From the IMG/VR virus record IMGVR_UViG_3300028156_000004, positions 1 through 23,201 of that record: DNA of 23,201 nt, one strand, 5' to 3'. Shown one piece after another: positions 6,873 to 12,129 of the stretch (position 1 is its first letter; every line of letters starts with the position of its first letter). The notes beneath the pieces are model-generated. The model saw nothing but the letters and a program-made list of their open reading frames with translations. It was not told where the DNA came from and did not search any database. The position numbers and the translations under genes are program-made. This DNA comes from a virus.

Positions 6873-6963
6873 GGGGGCTGTCCCCGACGGGGACATGACC
6901 CGACTTAGCTTTATCAAATCGGCAGACGGGGACATGACCCGATTTAGCTTTATCAAATCGGGA
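6873..6963. repeat. GGGGGCTGTCCCC plus tandem 39-bp REP-like repeat (type C)
   Basis: GGGGGCTGTCCCC at 6873-6885 precedes two head-to-tail 39-bp units at 6886-6924 and 6925-6963. The units differ mainly at one C/T and at their last bases. Each contains a hairpin with arms CCGATTT (or CCGACTT) and AAATCGG around AGCTTTATC. They share the GGGGAC start with the other families but have a different interior. The tandem arrangement points to slippage or unequal exchange. Confidence 0.8.
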
Positions 6964-6995
6964 TCGTGTACCCGGAAAAAAAGAGGAGAAACAAC

Positions 6996-7394
6996 ATGGA
7001 AAACATGGAATATCTAAAGTACCGGACACTGAGCATCCTGGCCGACCACGTGGGCGAGGTCAATGCCGTCGGCATGGCCGAACTCTATGAGCAGGTGTTC
7101 GGCCGGCGCTGGAAACACAGGATCAACGACACCCGCGCGCTGCGAACCGTGATCACGGTCATGCGCAACGAAGGCAAGCCGATCTGCTCCGTATCCGCGT
7201 GCAACGGCGGAGGCTACTATCTGGCAGCCGCCGGGAGCGAGCTGGCCGACTATCTCAGGCGCGGTGAACATCGGGCGCTCAAGATCCTGGGCCGCAACGC
7301 CCGGCTGAAAAAGATCGCCCTGCCCGAATACCTGGGACAGATGCGGATAAACATGGAAGGCGAGCCGTGTCAGGACATCGGATCGCAGCCATAA
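6996..7394 (+). CDS. Winged-helix phage protein, putative regulator (132 aa)
   Basis: The ATG at 6996 is chosen over an upstream in-frame ATG at 6966 because GAGGAG at 6983-6988 gives a 7-nt spacer. Residues about 5-95 read as a winged-helix fold: helices around LSILADHVGEVNAVGMAEL, then INDTRALRTVITVMRNEG and a wing (CSVSACNGGGYYLA). The tail is basic. Position in the middle of the early block makes it a candidate middle or late regulator, the role taken by Mor and C in Mu. There is no Mor/C sequence similarity that I can see, so this is inference. Confidence 0.6.
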   Translation: MENMEYLKYRTLSILADHVGEVNAVGMAELYEQVFGRRWKHRINDTRALRTVITVMRNEGKPICSVSACNGGGYYLAAAGSELADYLRRGEHRALKILGRNARLKKIALPEYLGQMRINMEGEPCQDIGSQP

Positions 7395-7618
7395 CCAGGG
7401 CATACGTGATTTGCCTGGTGACGCTGATCGTGATGTGGCTGTCCCTGGGTCGCCTTGATGGCGGAACCATAGCGGGGCACCCTGAACCACAGCAGCCTCC
7501 GCCGGCAATTAAGAAGGCTATACACGAAATGGGGCCAAATTATCACTACAGGATACTCGATGACGGCACACTGCAGGTCAACAAAGGCGACGGAGAGTGG
7601 CTGAAGCTGAAATATTAA
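7367..7618 (+). CDS. Small membrane or exported protein (83 aa)
   Basis: Translation probably starts at GTG 7367 behind GGAAGG, inside the last 28 bases of the preceding gene. Residues 10-27 are hydrophobic (AYVICLVTLIVMWLSLG), after a short basic start, so the protein has an N-terminal anchor or signal. A Pro-rich linker (EPQQPPPAI) and a soluble C-terminus follow (YRILDDGTLQVNKGDGEW). No family is recognised. It would sit at the inner membrane with its C-terminus outside the cytoplasm. Confidence 0.6.
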   Translation: MSGHRIAAITRAYVICLVTLIVMWLSLGRLDGGTIAGHPEPQQPPPAIKKAIHEMGPNYHYRILDDGTLQVNKGDGEWLKLKY

Positions 7619-7626
7619 AGGGGACG

Positions 7627-7678
7627 CAGGGGACTGTCCCAGGAATTTTTGCGCAGCAAAAACCCGGGACTGTACCCG
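7627..7678. repeat. REP-like element, type A (copy 3, identical to copy 1)
   Basis: All 52 bases match 4702-4753, although the flanking bases differ. Identity over non-coding DNA 2.9 kb apart implies recent insertion or gene conversion. It lies directly upstream of the Gam ribosome site. Confidence 0.85.
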
Positions 7679-7696
7679 GAAAAGAGGAGATAACAC

Positions 7697-8149
7697 ATGA
7701 ACGACATCAAAAAACAAGCCGATGAGATGCTGCGGGATATTGGTAGAATGCAGAAGGATCGGGAGGATCTCGGGAGCGAATATGACGAGGCCGTTATATC
7801 GATTAGCGAACAGTACTTTCCCCGTATCGCGGCATATAACGAGGCCCTGGAAGGGACGCATAAAGCCCTCATCGCCCTCATGAAAAAGGCAAAGGCCACC
7901 CTCTTCGACGGCACAGACATCGTCCGGCTCGAGAACGGCGTCCTCATATATAATAAGGAAAAGAAGGTCACTATCCCGAAGGGCGCTCTCGAGAAGGCCG
8001 AAGAACAGGGCCTGACCGACGCGATCAAAATCACGAAATCCCTTGACCGCGGCGTCGTTGAAACATGGCCCGACGAGAGACTATTCCTCATCGGCGCGAT
8101 GCGCAAATGGGTGAAGAAATTCAACTACGAGGTAAAAAATGGAAGATAA
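7697..8149 (+). CDS. gam: Mu Gam-like host-nuclease inhibitor
   Basis: A 150-residue protein matching the Mu Gam family. These proteins bind double-strand DNA ends as a Ku-like dimer and shield phage DNA from RecBCD-type exonucleases. The first 60 residues form a long charged helix (EMLRDIGRMQKDREDL), followed by the beta-rich part around 85-130 (DIVRLENGVLIYNKEKKVTI) and a C-terminal helix (LFLIGAMRKWVKKFNYEV). Family members are about 170 residues, so the length is normal. AGAGGAG precedes the ATG. The next gene overlaps by 11 bases. Confidence 0.88.
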   Translation: MNDIKKQADEMLRDIGRMQKDREDLGSEYDEAVISISEQYFPRIAAYNEALEGTHKALIALMKKAKATLFDGTDIVRLENGVLIYNKEKKVTIPKGALEKAEEQGLTDAIKITKSLDRGVVETWPDERLFLIGAMRKWVKKFNYEVKNGR

Positions 8150-8393
8150 ATGTCTGACAACAGATATCGTTGATCTGGTTTTTGAAGAAAATATCAAACA
8201 GCTAAATAAATGGGGAATTCAGAACCGCTCCCCGTTTGAGTGGCTCACATATCTGGCAGAAGAGGTCGGGGAACTGGCGGAGGCTATACAGAACAGCGAA
8301 TATCATAATGGAGAAAAGAGAAACGTGGTCAACGAAGCAATACAGGCCGCGACATTAGCCCTCAAAATAGCGGAGATGCATCGTGAATTTTAA
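8139..8393 (+). CDS. MazG-like nucleotide pyrophosphohydrolase
   Basis: An 84-residue single-domain all-alpha MazG/dUTPase-superfamily protein. The metal-binding helix shows EEVGE at residues 41-45 and the second motif NEAIQAATLAL at 65-75. Such enzymes hydrolyse nucleoside triphosphates to monophosphates and pyrophosphate. Phage copies are thought to adjust nucleotide pools or lower ppGpp-type stress signals. It starts inside the last 11 bases of gam behind GAGGTAAAAA and overlaps the next gene. The substrate cannot be read from the sequence, and the length is at the short end for the family. Confidence 0.72.
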   Translation: MEDKCLTTDIVDLVFEENIKQLNKWGIQNRSPFEWLTYLAEEVGELAEAIQNSEYHNGEKRNVVNEAIQAATLALKIAEMHREF

Positions 8394-8892
8394 ATGTCCC
8401 TACTGCAGAAAGGAATGCAATTTCATGGAGATCAAAGGCGACGCCGATCTGATGGCCATCATACAGACGGTGCCCGTTTTCGAGAAACACGCGAACCTCG
8501 TCTGGGCGTATGTTGAGCTGTTCGGGATCTCGCCCCTGAAGTCGAAGACGAAAAAGCTCCGTATCCTCCTCGAAAAGATGGCCCGCCTCTTCCAGTCGGA
8601 AGAATTTGGCTACCAGAAAAAGACCTACCGGATCAGCCGGGCCGGGATCGCCGAGGCTCTGTCCACGACCGTCCATCACCCATTTGAAACCAAACTTACA
8701 AACCATAACTACCTCAAAAAAATTATGATTTCCATAGCCGGGAAAGAAGAACAGGCTACCGGAAAGCAAGCGGAAAAAGACCTCCGGGAAGGCGAGGGAA
8801 AACTCCGGAGCGGAGGAGAGATATCCGAATCCCAGCGCCGGGCGAATCTCAGGAAACTGGGATCGATTATAGATGACATCGGAAAGGAATAG
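8383..8892 (+). CDS. Conserved Mu-like phage protein with N-terminal zinc finger motif
   Basis: A 169-residue protein starting at GTG 8383 (GGAG at 8372-8375). This start keeps an N-terminal CPYCRKEC zinc-binding motif at residues 5-12. The body contains FGISPLKSKTKKLRILLEKMARLFQSEEFGYQKKTYRISRAG-type helices, a pattern I associate with an unassigned protein in Mu-like phages of anaerobes. The C-terminus is highly charged (EKDLREGEGKLRSGGEI). It may be a replication or DNA-binding accessory factor, a guess from basic charge and the early location. It overlaps the MazG-like gene by 11 bases. Confidence 0.6.
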   Translation: MNFKCPYCRKECNFMEIKGDADLMAIIQTVPVFEKHANLVWAYVELFGISPLKSKTKKLRILLEKMARLFQSEEFGYQKKTYRISRAGIAEALSTTVHHPFETKLTNHNYLKKIMISIAGKEEQATGKQAEKDLREGEGKLRSGGEISESQRRANLRKLGSIIDDIGKE

Positions 8893-8895
8893 ACG

Positions 8896-9096
8896 ATGAA
8901 AAAGAGCATGAAATCAACCATCGCAAAACAGCTCATCGAGGGGATCAAAAAGGGGATTATCTCTGTCGACCGCGATGGCATGGTGATGCGGGGCAAAAAA
9001 ATCCTGAAACGCAAGCTATCAAAATACATCCTGCTGCGCATGACGCGCGAAGGCGCGCGACTGAGTGTCAATGGGTTTTATAAGGTGGGCGAATGA
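8896..9096 (+). CDS. Small basic hypothetical protein (66 aa)
   Basis: The ATG at 8896 follows AAGGA with a 7-nt spacer, three bases after the previous stop. The protein is Lys- and Arg-rich throughout (MKSTIAKQLIEGIKKGI, KKILKRKLSKYILLRM) and is probably a nucleic-acid binding peptide. No family is recognised. The Com-like gene starts in its last codon, with ATG overlapping the stop. Confidence 0.55.
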   Translation: MKKSMKSTIAKQLIEGIKKGIISVDRDGMVMRGKKILKRKLSKYILLRMTREGARLSVNGFYKVGE

Positions 9097-9278
9097 TGAC
9101 TAATCCGGGGTACACCTCCAGATGTGAGGAAAGAGAATTTGTCGTGGACGCGGGTCCGGTGATCCGGTGCCCGAATCCCGACTGTGGTGGGATCCTGATG
9201 GAGGCAATCGTTGACAAATTTAAAACTCGTTGCAAACACTGCGGCAAATGGATATACTTGGAAAAGAAAAAAACTTGA
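9093..9278 (+). CDS. com: Com-like zinc-ribbon protein
   Basis: A 61-residue protein. Residues 24-52 hold a four-Cys zinc ribbon: IRCPNPDCGG, then TRCKHCGKWIYL. The layout resembles Mu Com (IRCKNC ... IRCPRCKRHI), the RNA-binding factor that opens the mom mRNA for translation. In Mu, com is near the right end with mom; here it stands alone in the early block, as in several Mu-like prophages. No mom-type gene is visible in the window, so the target RNA is unknown. The ATG at 9093 overlaps the preceding TGA; AAGGTGG precedes it. A second ATG follows immediately at 9096. Confidence 0.65.
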   Translation: MMTNPGYTSRCEEREFVVDAGPVIRCPNPDCGGILMEAIVDKFKTRCKHCGKWIYLEKKKT

Positions 9279-9325
9279 CAAACCACAATATATAGTGTAG
9301 CGGAAAATTCCAACACTATGTATTG
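9275..9325. promoter_or_regulatory. Inverted-repeat regulatory site with TTGACA, candidate late-operon switch
   Basis: TTGACA at 9275-9280 overlaps the end of the Com-like gene. A 13-bp inverted repeat follows: CAATATATAGTGT (9286-9298) and ACACTATGTATTG (9313-9325), 12 of 13 positions complementary, with a 14-bp spacer. The -10 match is poor at the usual 17-bp distance (TATAGT is only 10 bp away). An activator-dependent promoter is therefore more likely than a simple sigma70 promoter, comparable in logic to Mor- and C-dependent Mu promoters. The activator is not identified. Confidence 0.55.
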
Positions 9326-9355
9326 AAAAAAGTTAATGCAGCACAGCGGCTTTCC

Positions 9356-9400
9356 AGCCCGGTTGCTCCGGATTAATCTCCGGAGGGCCGGGCTTTTTTT
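9356..9400 (+). terminator. Rho-independent terminator before the lysis genes
   Basis: Outer arms AGCCCGG (9356-9362) and CCGGGCT (9388-9394) enclose inner arms CTCCGG (9366-9371) and CCGGAG (9380-9385). A run of seven T ends at 9400. The lysis gene's GGAGG starts at 9403. No room is left for a promoter between terminator and gene, so lysis transcription must cross this terminator or start within it. Confidence 0.85.
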
Positions 9401-9411
9401 ATGGAGGTTTT

Positions 9412-9825
9412 ATGCTGTCACTTATCAGGCACGAAGAAACCACACAGGGGGCCATCAGCGCCTTTCTGATCGATGGCGTCTGGCATGGTGTGAGCCTGGA
9501 GCCCGACTCTGCCGATCCGGTCAAGGGGCATATCCCCGGCGGGACTCCCCACGAACCTAAAATCTATCCTGTTCGCCGATTCCACGGCACAAAATGGCCT
9601 GACACATTCGAGATAATCGTACCCGGGCACACGGCCGTCCTGTTCCATTCCGGCAACATCGAAAAGCACACCGATATGTGCGTCATCGTCGGGCGCTCGG
9701 TCGGGTATCTCGTGTCCGGCGAACGTGCCGTCCTGAACAGCGGCGCGACATTCCGATCATTTATGGAAAAAATGGACGGCATCCAGGAGACGACACTGGA
9801 GGTCATTGATCTTTACAGGAGATAG
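9412..9825 (+). CDS. DUF5675-like protein, probable lysis-associated enzyme
   Basis: A 137-residue protein of the DUF5675 type as I remember the family. The signature is a His-Ser-Gly-Asn box with a following Cys (LFHSGNIEKHTDMCVIVG, around residues 77-94). It sits between an N-terminal beta region that handles a short substrate loop (GHIPGGTPHEPKIYPVRRF) and a C-terminal helix. The conserved H/C pair resembles L,D-transpeptidase-like chemistry, so a peptidoglycan role is likely but unproven. It is the first gene after the terminator, where endolysin functions stand in Mu-like phages. GGAGG precedes the ATG. Confidence 0.7.
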   Translation: MLSLIRHEETTQGAISAFLIDGVWHGVSLEPDSADPVKGHIPGGTPHEPKIYPVRRFHGTKWPDTFEIIVPGHTAVLFHSGNIEKHTDMCVIVGRSVGYLVSGERAVLNSGATFRSFMEKMDGIQETTLEVIDLYRR

Positions 9826-9828
9826 GCC

Positions 9829-10368
9829 ATGATGAAACACCCGACACTATGCCCCGGCGACGAGTTCGCCACGAAAAACCCGATGGCTCTGGGTATGGGG
9901 ATCAATTTCGTCCAGAAAGCCAAATCGGTAGACAACGACTCGGTCTTTACGCATACGGGAATCATCACGGATTCCAAAGGGACTACCCTGGAGGCGCTAT
10001 GGACGGTCAAAGGCCAGAACCTCTGGGAGGCCTACGAAGGTGAGCGGACGCTTGTCGTGCGGAACATCAACATGACCCCGCCCGTTTTCGAGGCCGGGTA
10101 CGAGAAAATCAAGAAGCATATCGGCCAATGGTATCCCGCGCATCGCCTCCTGCTGCACCTGCTCCATGTGGCGAAGTGGGTCCACTGGGGCAGGATCGTC
10201 TGTTCGGAGCTGACCGCGAAATTTGAGACGGGGTGCGCGGAGCATTTCGGCCCGGACAAGACGTCGGGATTCCTGAGGAATTATTACGGAGTCAACCCGG
10301 ACAACCTGGTCGATCGCTGGCTGATCAGTCGTTATTACACGGTCATATTTGACGGGATCATAGAATAG
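9829..10368 (+). CDS. Permuted NlpC/P60 (YiiX-like) cysteine hydrolase
   Basis: A 179-residue protein with the circularly permuted papain-like arrangement: the His comes first (H42 in FTHTGII) and the Cys late (C125 in GRIVCSELTA). Such proteins cleave or modify peptide or lipid amides, often in cell-wall or membrane substrates. The start PGDEFATKNPMALGMGINFVQ resembles the opening loop of YiiX-like proteins. There is no signal peptide, so access to the wall would need a holin or the tail. It follows the DUF5675-like gene by 3 bases, which supports a lysis role, although virion delivery is also possible. Confidence 0.72.
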   Translation: MMKHPTLCPGDEFATKNPMALGMGINFVQKAKSVDNDSVFTHTGIITDSKGTTLEALWTVKGQNLWEAYEGERTLVVRNINMTPPVFEAGYEKIKKHIGQWYPAHRLLLHLLHVAKWVHWGRIVCSELTAKFETGCAEHFGPDKTSGFLRNYYGVNPDNLVDRWLISRYYTVIFDGIIE

Positions 10369-10377
10369 GAGATCATT

Positions 10378-10545
10378 ATGAAAAATGAAAATCCCAGAGG
10401 AGAACCCAGGCCGCATGACGGACGCGGACGCGGCGAGGGAATGCCGGACGGGCAGAGAGGCGGAAGGAATGAAAGCCCCTGCCCTGCTGACGGGCCCGGA
10501 CATGGCCAGGGCGGCGGACAGGGGAAAGAAGGAGAGAAACGATAA
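10378..10545 (+). CDS. Small Gly/Arg-rich low-complexity protein (55 aa)
   Basis: ATG 10378 follows GGAGATC. The 55 residues are mainly Gly, Arg, Pro and Glu, with repeated GRGRG, GGQG-like segments and one Cys, so the protein is expected to be disordered. No family is recognised with confidence. The stop TAA overlaps the likely start region of the next ORF (ATAA at 10542-10545). Its place in the lysis block between the hydrolase and a membrane peptide is typical of tightly packed phage genes, but a function cannot be assigned. AAGGAG inside its 3' end serves the following ORF. Confidence 0.55.
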   Translation: MKNENPRGEPRPHDGRGRGEGMPDGQRGGRNESPCPADGPGHGQGGGQGKEGEKR

Positions 10546-10715
10546 TCCAATACATTCCGACAGACATAGATTTAATGGGGTTTGTGAAGGACCGGATTGT
10601 TATGCTGGGGATGGTTTACGTCATTTTCCGGGCCATGTTCCCGGAGTCGAAGCTGCTCCGGGCGATAGGAGAGGCATTCTCCCGGATTCCGGGGATCGCG
10701 AAAAAGGGCAAATAA
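10542..10715 (+). CDS. Small membrane protein with apparent non-canonical AUA start
   Basis: The frame encodes IIQYIPTDIDLMGFV then a hydrophobic helix (RIVMLGMVYVIFRAMF) and a basic tail ending KKGK, about 57 residues. AAGGAG at 10529-10534 lies seven bases before ATA at 10542. No ATG, GTG or TTG is available there. The first ATG is at 10575, with no ribosome site. ATAA here looks like a former ATGA stop-start overlap in which G changed to A, which keeps the upstream stop (TGA to TAA) but removes the start. Product location in the membrane suggests a holin-like or spanin-like peptide by position only. Confidence 0.5.
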   Translation: MIQYIPTDIDLMGFVKDRIVMLGMVYVIFRAMFPESKLLRAIGEAFSRIPGIAKKGK

Positions 10716-10943
10716 ATGGACGATATCGACCTCGCTAACGAGCATGAGGACTTTTTCAGGGAGAACGCCCTGAGAACGGCAAGGAAAAACCCCGACATCC
10801 CGGGAGAAACGCCGCTATATCTCGACGGCGTTCGCTGCTGCCTCGATTGTGAGGACCCGATCCTGGAGGCGAGACTGGAAGCAAACCCGAAAGCCGTGCG
10901 GTGCGTCGAGTGCCAGTGTCGGCACGAGAGGAGCGGCGCATGA
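10716..10943 (+). CDS. TraR/DksA-type C4 zinc-finger protein
   Basis: A 75-residue protein with a four-Cys finger near the C-terminus (CCLDC at residues 41-45 and CVEC at 63-66, separated by a loop containing PILEARLEANPKAVR). This is the phage TraR/DksA form. Such proteins bind the RNA polymerase secondary channel and change promoter use. The acidic N-terminus (DDIDLANEHEDFFREN) matches the tip region of TraR, which contacts polymerase. The ATG directly follows the previous TAA, and the stop overlaps the next ATG (ATGA). Within the lysis block it may shift host transcription late in infection. Confidence 0.8.
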   Translation: MDDIDLANEHEDFFRENALRTARKNPDIPGETPLYLDGVRCCLDCEDPILEARLEANPKAVRCVECQCRHERSGA

Positions 10944-11317
10944 ATGAAGCGGCGATGGCGGCGACAGCCCTTCCCTGGGGCGCGATGACGGCAACCTTCC
11001 CCTGGGGTCTGCTGGCGGTATTGACAAGCTTGATAGCGGGCTGGAGCCTGCTGATAATCGTTACCGTCCGCTGGCAGATGAGCCGGATATTGGCCGGATA
11101 CGATGATCGATTTCTGGGCCTGGAAAAGGATGTAAAAAAACTCCGCCAGTCCCACATGGAGATGAAGGCGGATTTGCCCCTGCAGTATGTAAGAAGAGAA
11201 GATCATATCCGGCAGGAGGTCGTCATTAACGCTAAGCTCGACAAGCTATACGAACTGATTGACGAAATAAGGAGAGGGAAAAATGGGCGGAATAGACCTG
11301 AAAAAAGCCAGACGTGA
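10940..11317 (+). CDS. Membrane-anchored coiled-coil protein (125 aa), gp25-like position
   Basis: The ATG at 10940 overlaps the previous TGA; longer upstream in-frame starts lie inside the zinc-finger gene. The protein has one hydrophobic stretch at about residues 20-45 (WGLLAVLTSLIAGWSLLIIVTV), then a charged helical region (DDRFLGLEKDVKKLRQSH, QEVVINAKLDKLYELIDEI) likely to form a coiled coil. This membrane-plus-coil layout and its place before gp26/gp27 match Mu gp25-type (DUF2730) proteins, whose function is unknown. Similarity is by layout more than by sequence. The end overlaps the next gene by 35 bases. Confidence 0.6.
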   Translation: MNEAAMAATALPWGAMTATFPWGLLAVLTSLIAGWSLLIIVTVRWQMSRILAGYDDRFLGLEKDVKKLRQSHMEMKADLPLQYVRREDHIRQEVVINAKLDKLYELIDEIRRGKNGRNRPEKSQT

Positions 11318-11600
11318 AGATGTGCGGTGGTATCTGCTCGACGCGCTGAATCGCGGGCGGCCAATCGGAGCGCCCGAGACGATGCTCCATACAACGCTTT
11401 GCGGGATTGCTCCCGATATCACGCAGATGGAAATCCGCCGGGAGCTTGACTATCTGGCCGCGCGCGACCTCGTGGAAATCGAGGGACGCGACACTCCCGT
11501 CTGGTTTGCGAAATTGAACCGTCGCGGCATCGATATCACCGAATATACCGTGGACTGCCATCCCGGGATCGCACGACCGCCGAAATACTGGGAGGAGTAA
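11283..11600 (+). CDS. Mu gp26-like winged-helix protein
   Basis: A 105-residue protein with the gp26 look: VRWYLLDALNRGRPIGAPE at residues 14-32, then an inner region QMEIRRELDYLAARDLVEIE with a short wing (TPVWFAKLNRRGIDITEYT). These features suggest a winged-helix DNA-binding domain. It stands directly before gp27 in Mu-like genomes and may help packaging start or regulate the late operon. This is known only as conservation of place and fold. GAGAGGG lies before the ATG, and the gene overlaps the preceding one by 35 bases. Confidence 0.75.
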   Translation: MGGIDLKKARREDVRWYLLDALNRGRPIGAPETMLHTTLCGIAPDITQMEIRRELDYLAARDLVEIEGRDTPVWFAKLNRRGIDITEYTVDCHPGIARPPKYWEE

Positions 11601-11604
11601 CACA

Positions 11605-12129
11605 ATGCCCCAGAGATCAGCAGTAACACAACTCCCGGACGAGGTGAGAGAAGATCTTGACCGGAGGCTCATAAAAAGCGGATTTGCCAATTACCAGGGT
11701 CTGGCGGACTGGCTCATCGAACAGGGGTATGAGATCTCCAAATCCTCCATCCACCGCCACGGCCAGCAGTTGGAGCAGCGACTCCAGGCTATTAAAATAT
11801 CCACAGAGAGCGCTCGGGCGATCGCAAATGCCAGCCCTGACGATGAAGGAGCTATGGGAGACGCCCTCACGCGGTTAATGCAGGACAAAATCTTCAATAT
11901 GTTGCTCGAACTGGAAAAAATCGACGCGGATCAGATCGACGTGACGAAACTTGGTCGCATGATTGCCGACCTGAATCGCTCTTCGGTAACACAGAAAAAA
12001 TGGCAGGCGGAGGCCAGGGGGAAGGCGGCCAGGGCGGCTGACGACGTCGCTGATATCGTGAAATCCACCGGCCTTTCCGATGAGAAAGCAAAAGAAATTC
12101 GCAAAAAGATATTGGGAGTCGCGGCGTAA
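11605..12129 (+). CDS. Mu gp27-like protein (DUF3486), putative terminase small subunit
   Basis: A 174-residue DUF3486 protein. The N-terminus holds the family's LPDEVREDLDRRLIKSGFANY and YEISKSSIHRHGQQLEQRL segments (residues about 10-60), which form an HTH-like DNA-binding unit. The rest is helical with a charged end. In Mu-like phages this gene precedes the large terminase and is taken as the small terminase, recognising the phage end for packaging. The stop TAA overlaps the ATG of the large subunit by one base, a coupled arrangement that keeps the two subunits in proportion. Confidence 0.85.
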   Translation: MPQRSAVTQLPDEVREDLDRRLIKSGFANYQGLADWLIEQGYEISKSSIHRHGQQLEQRLQAIKISTESARAIANASPDDEGAMGDALTRLMQDKIFNMLLELEKIDADQIDVTKLGRMIADLNRSSVTQKKWQAEARGKAARAADDVADIVKSTGLSDEKAKEIRKKILGVAA

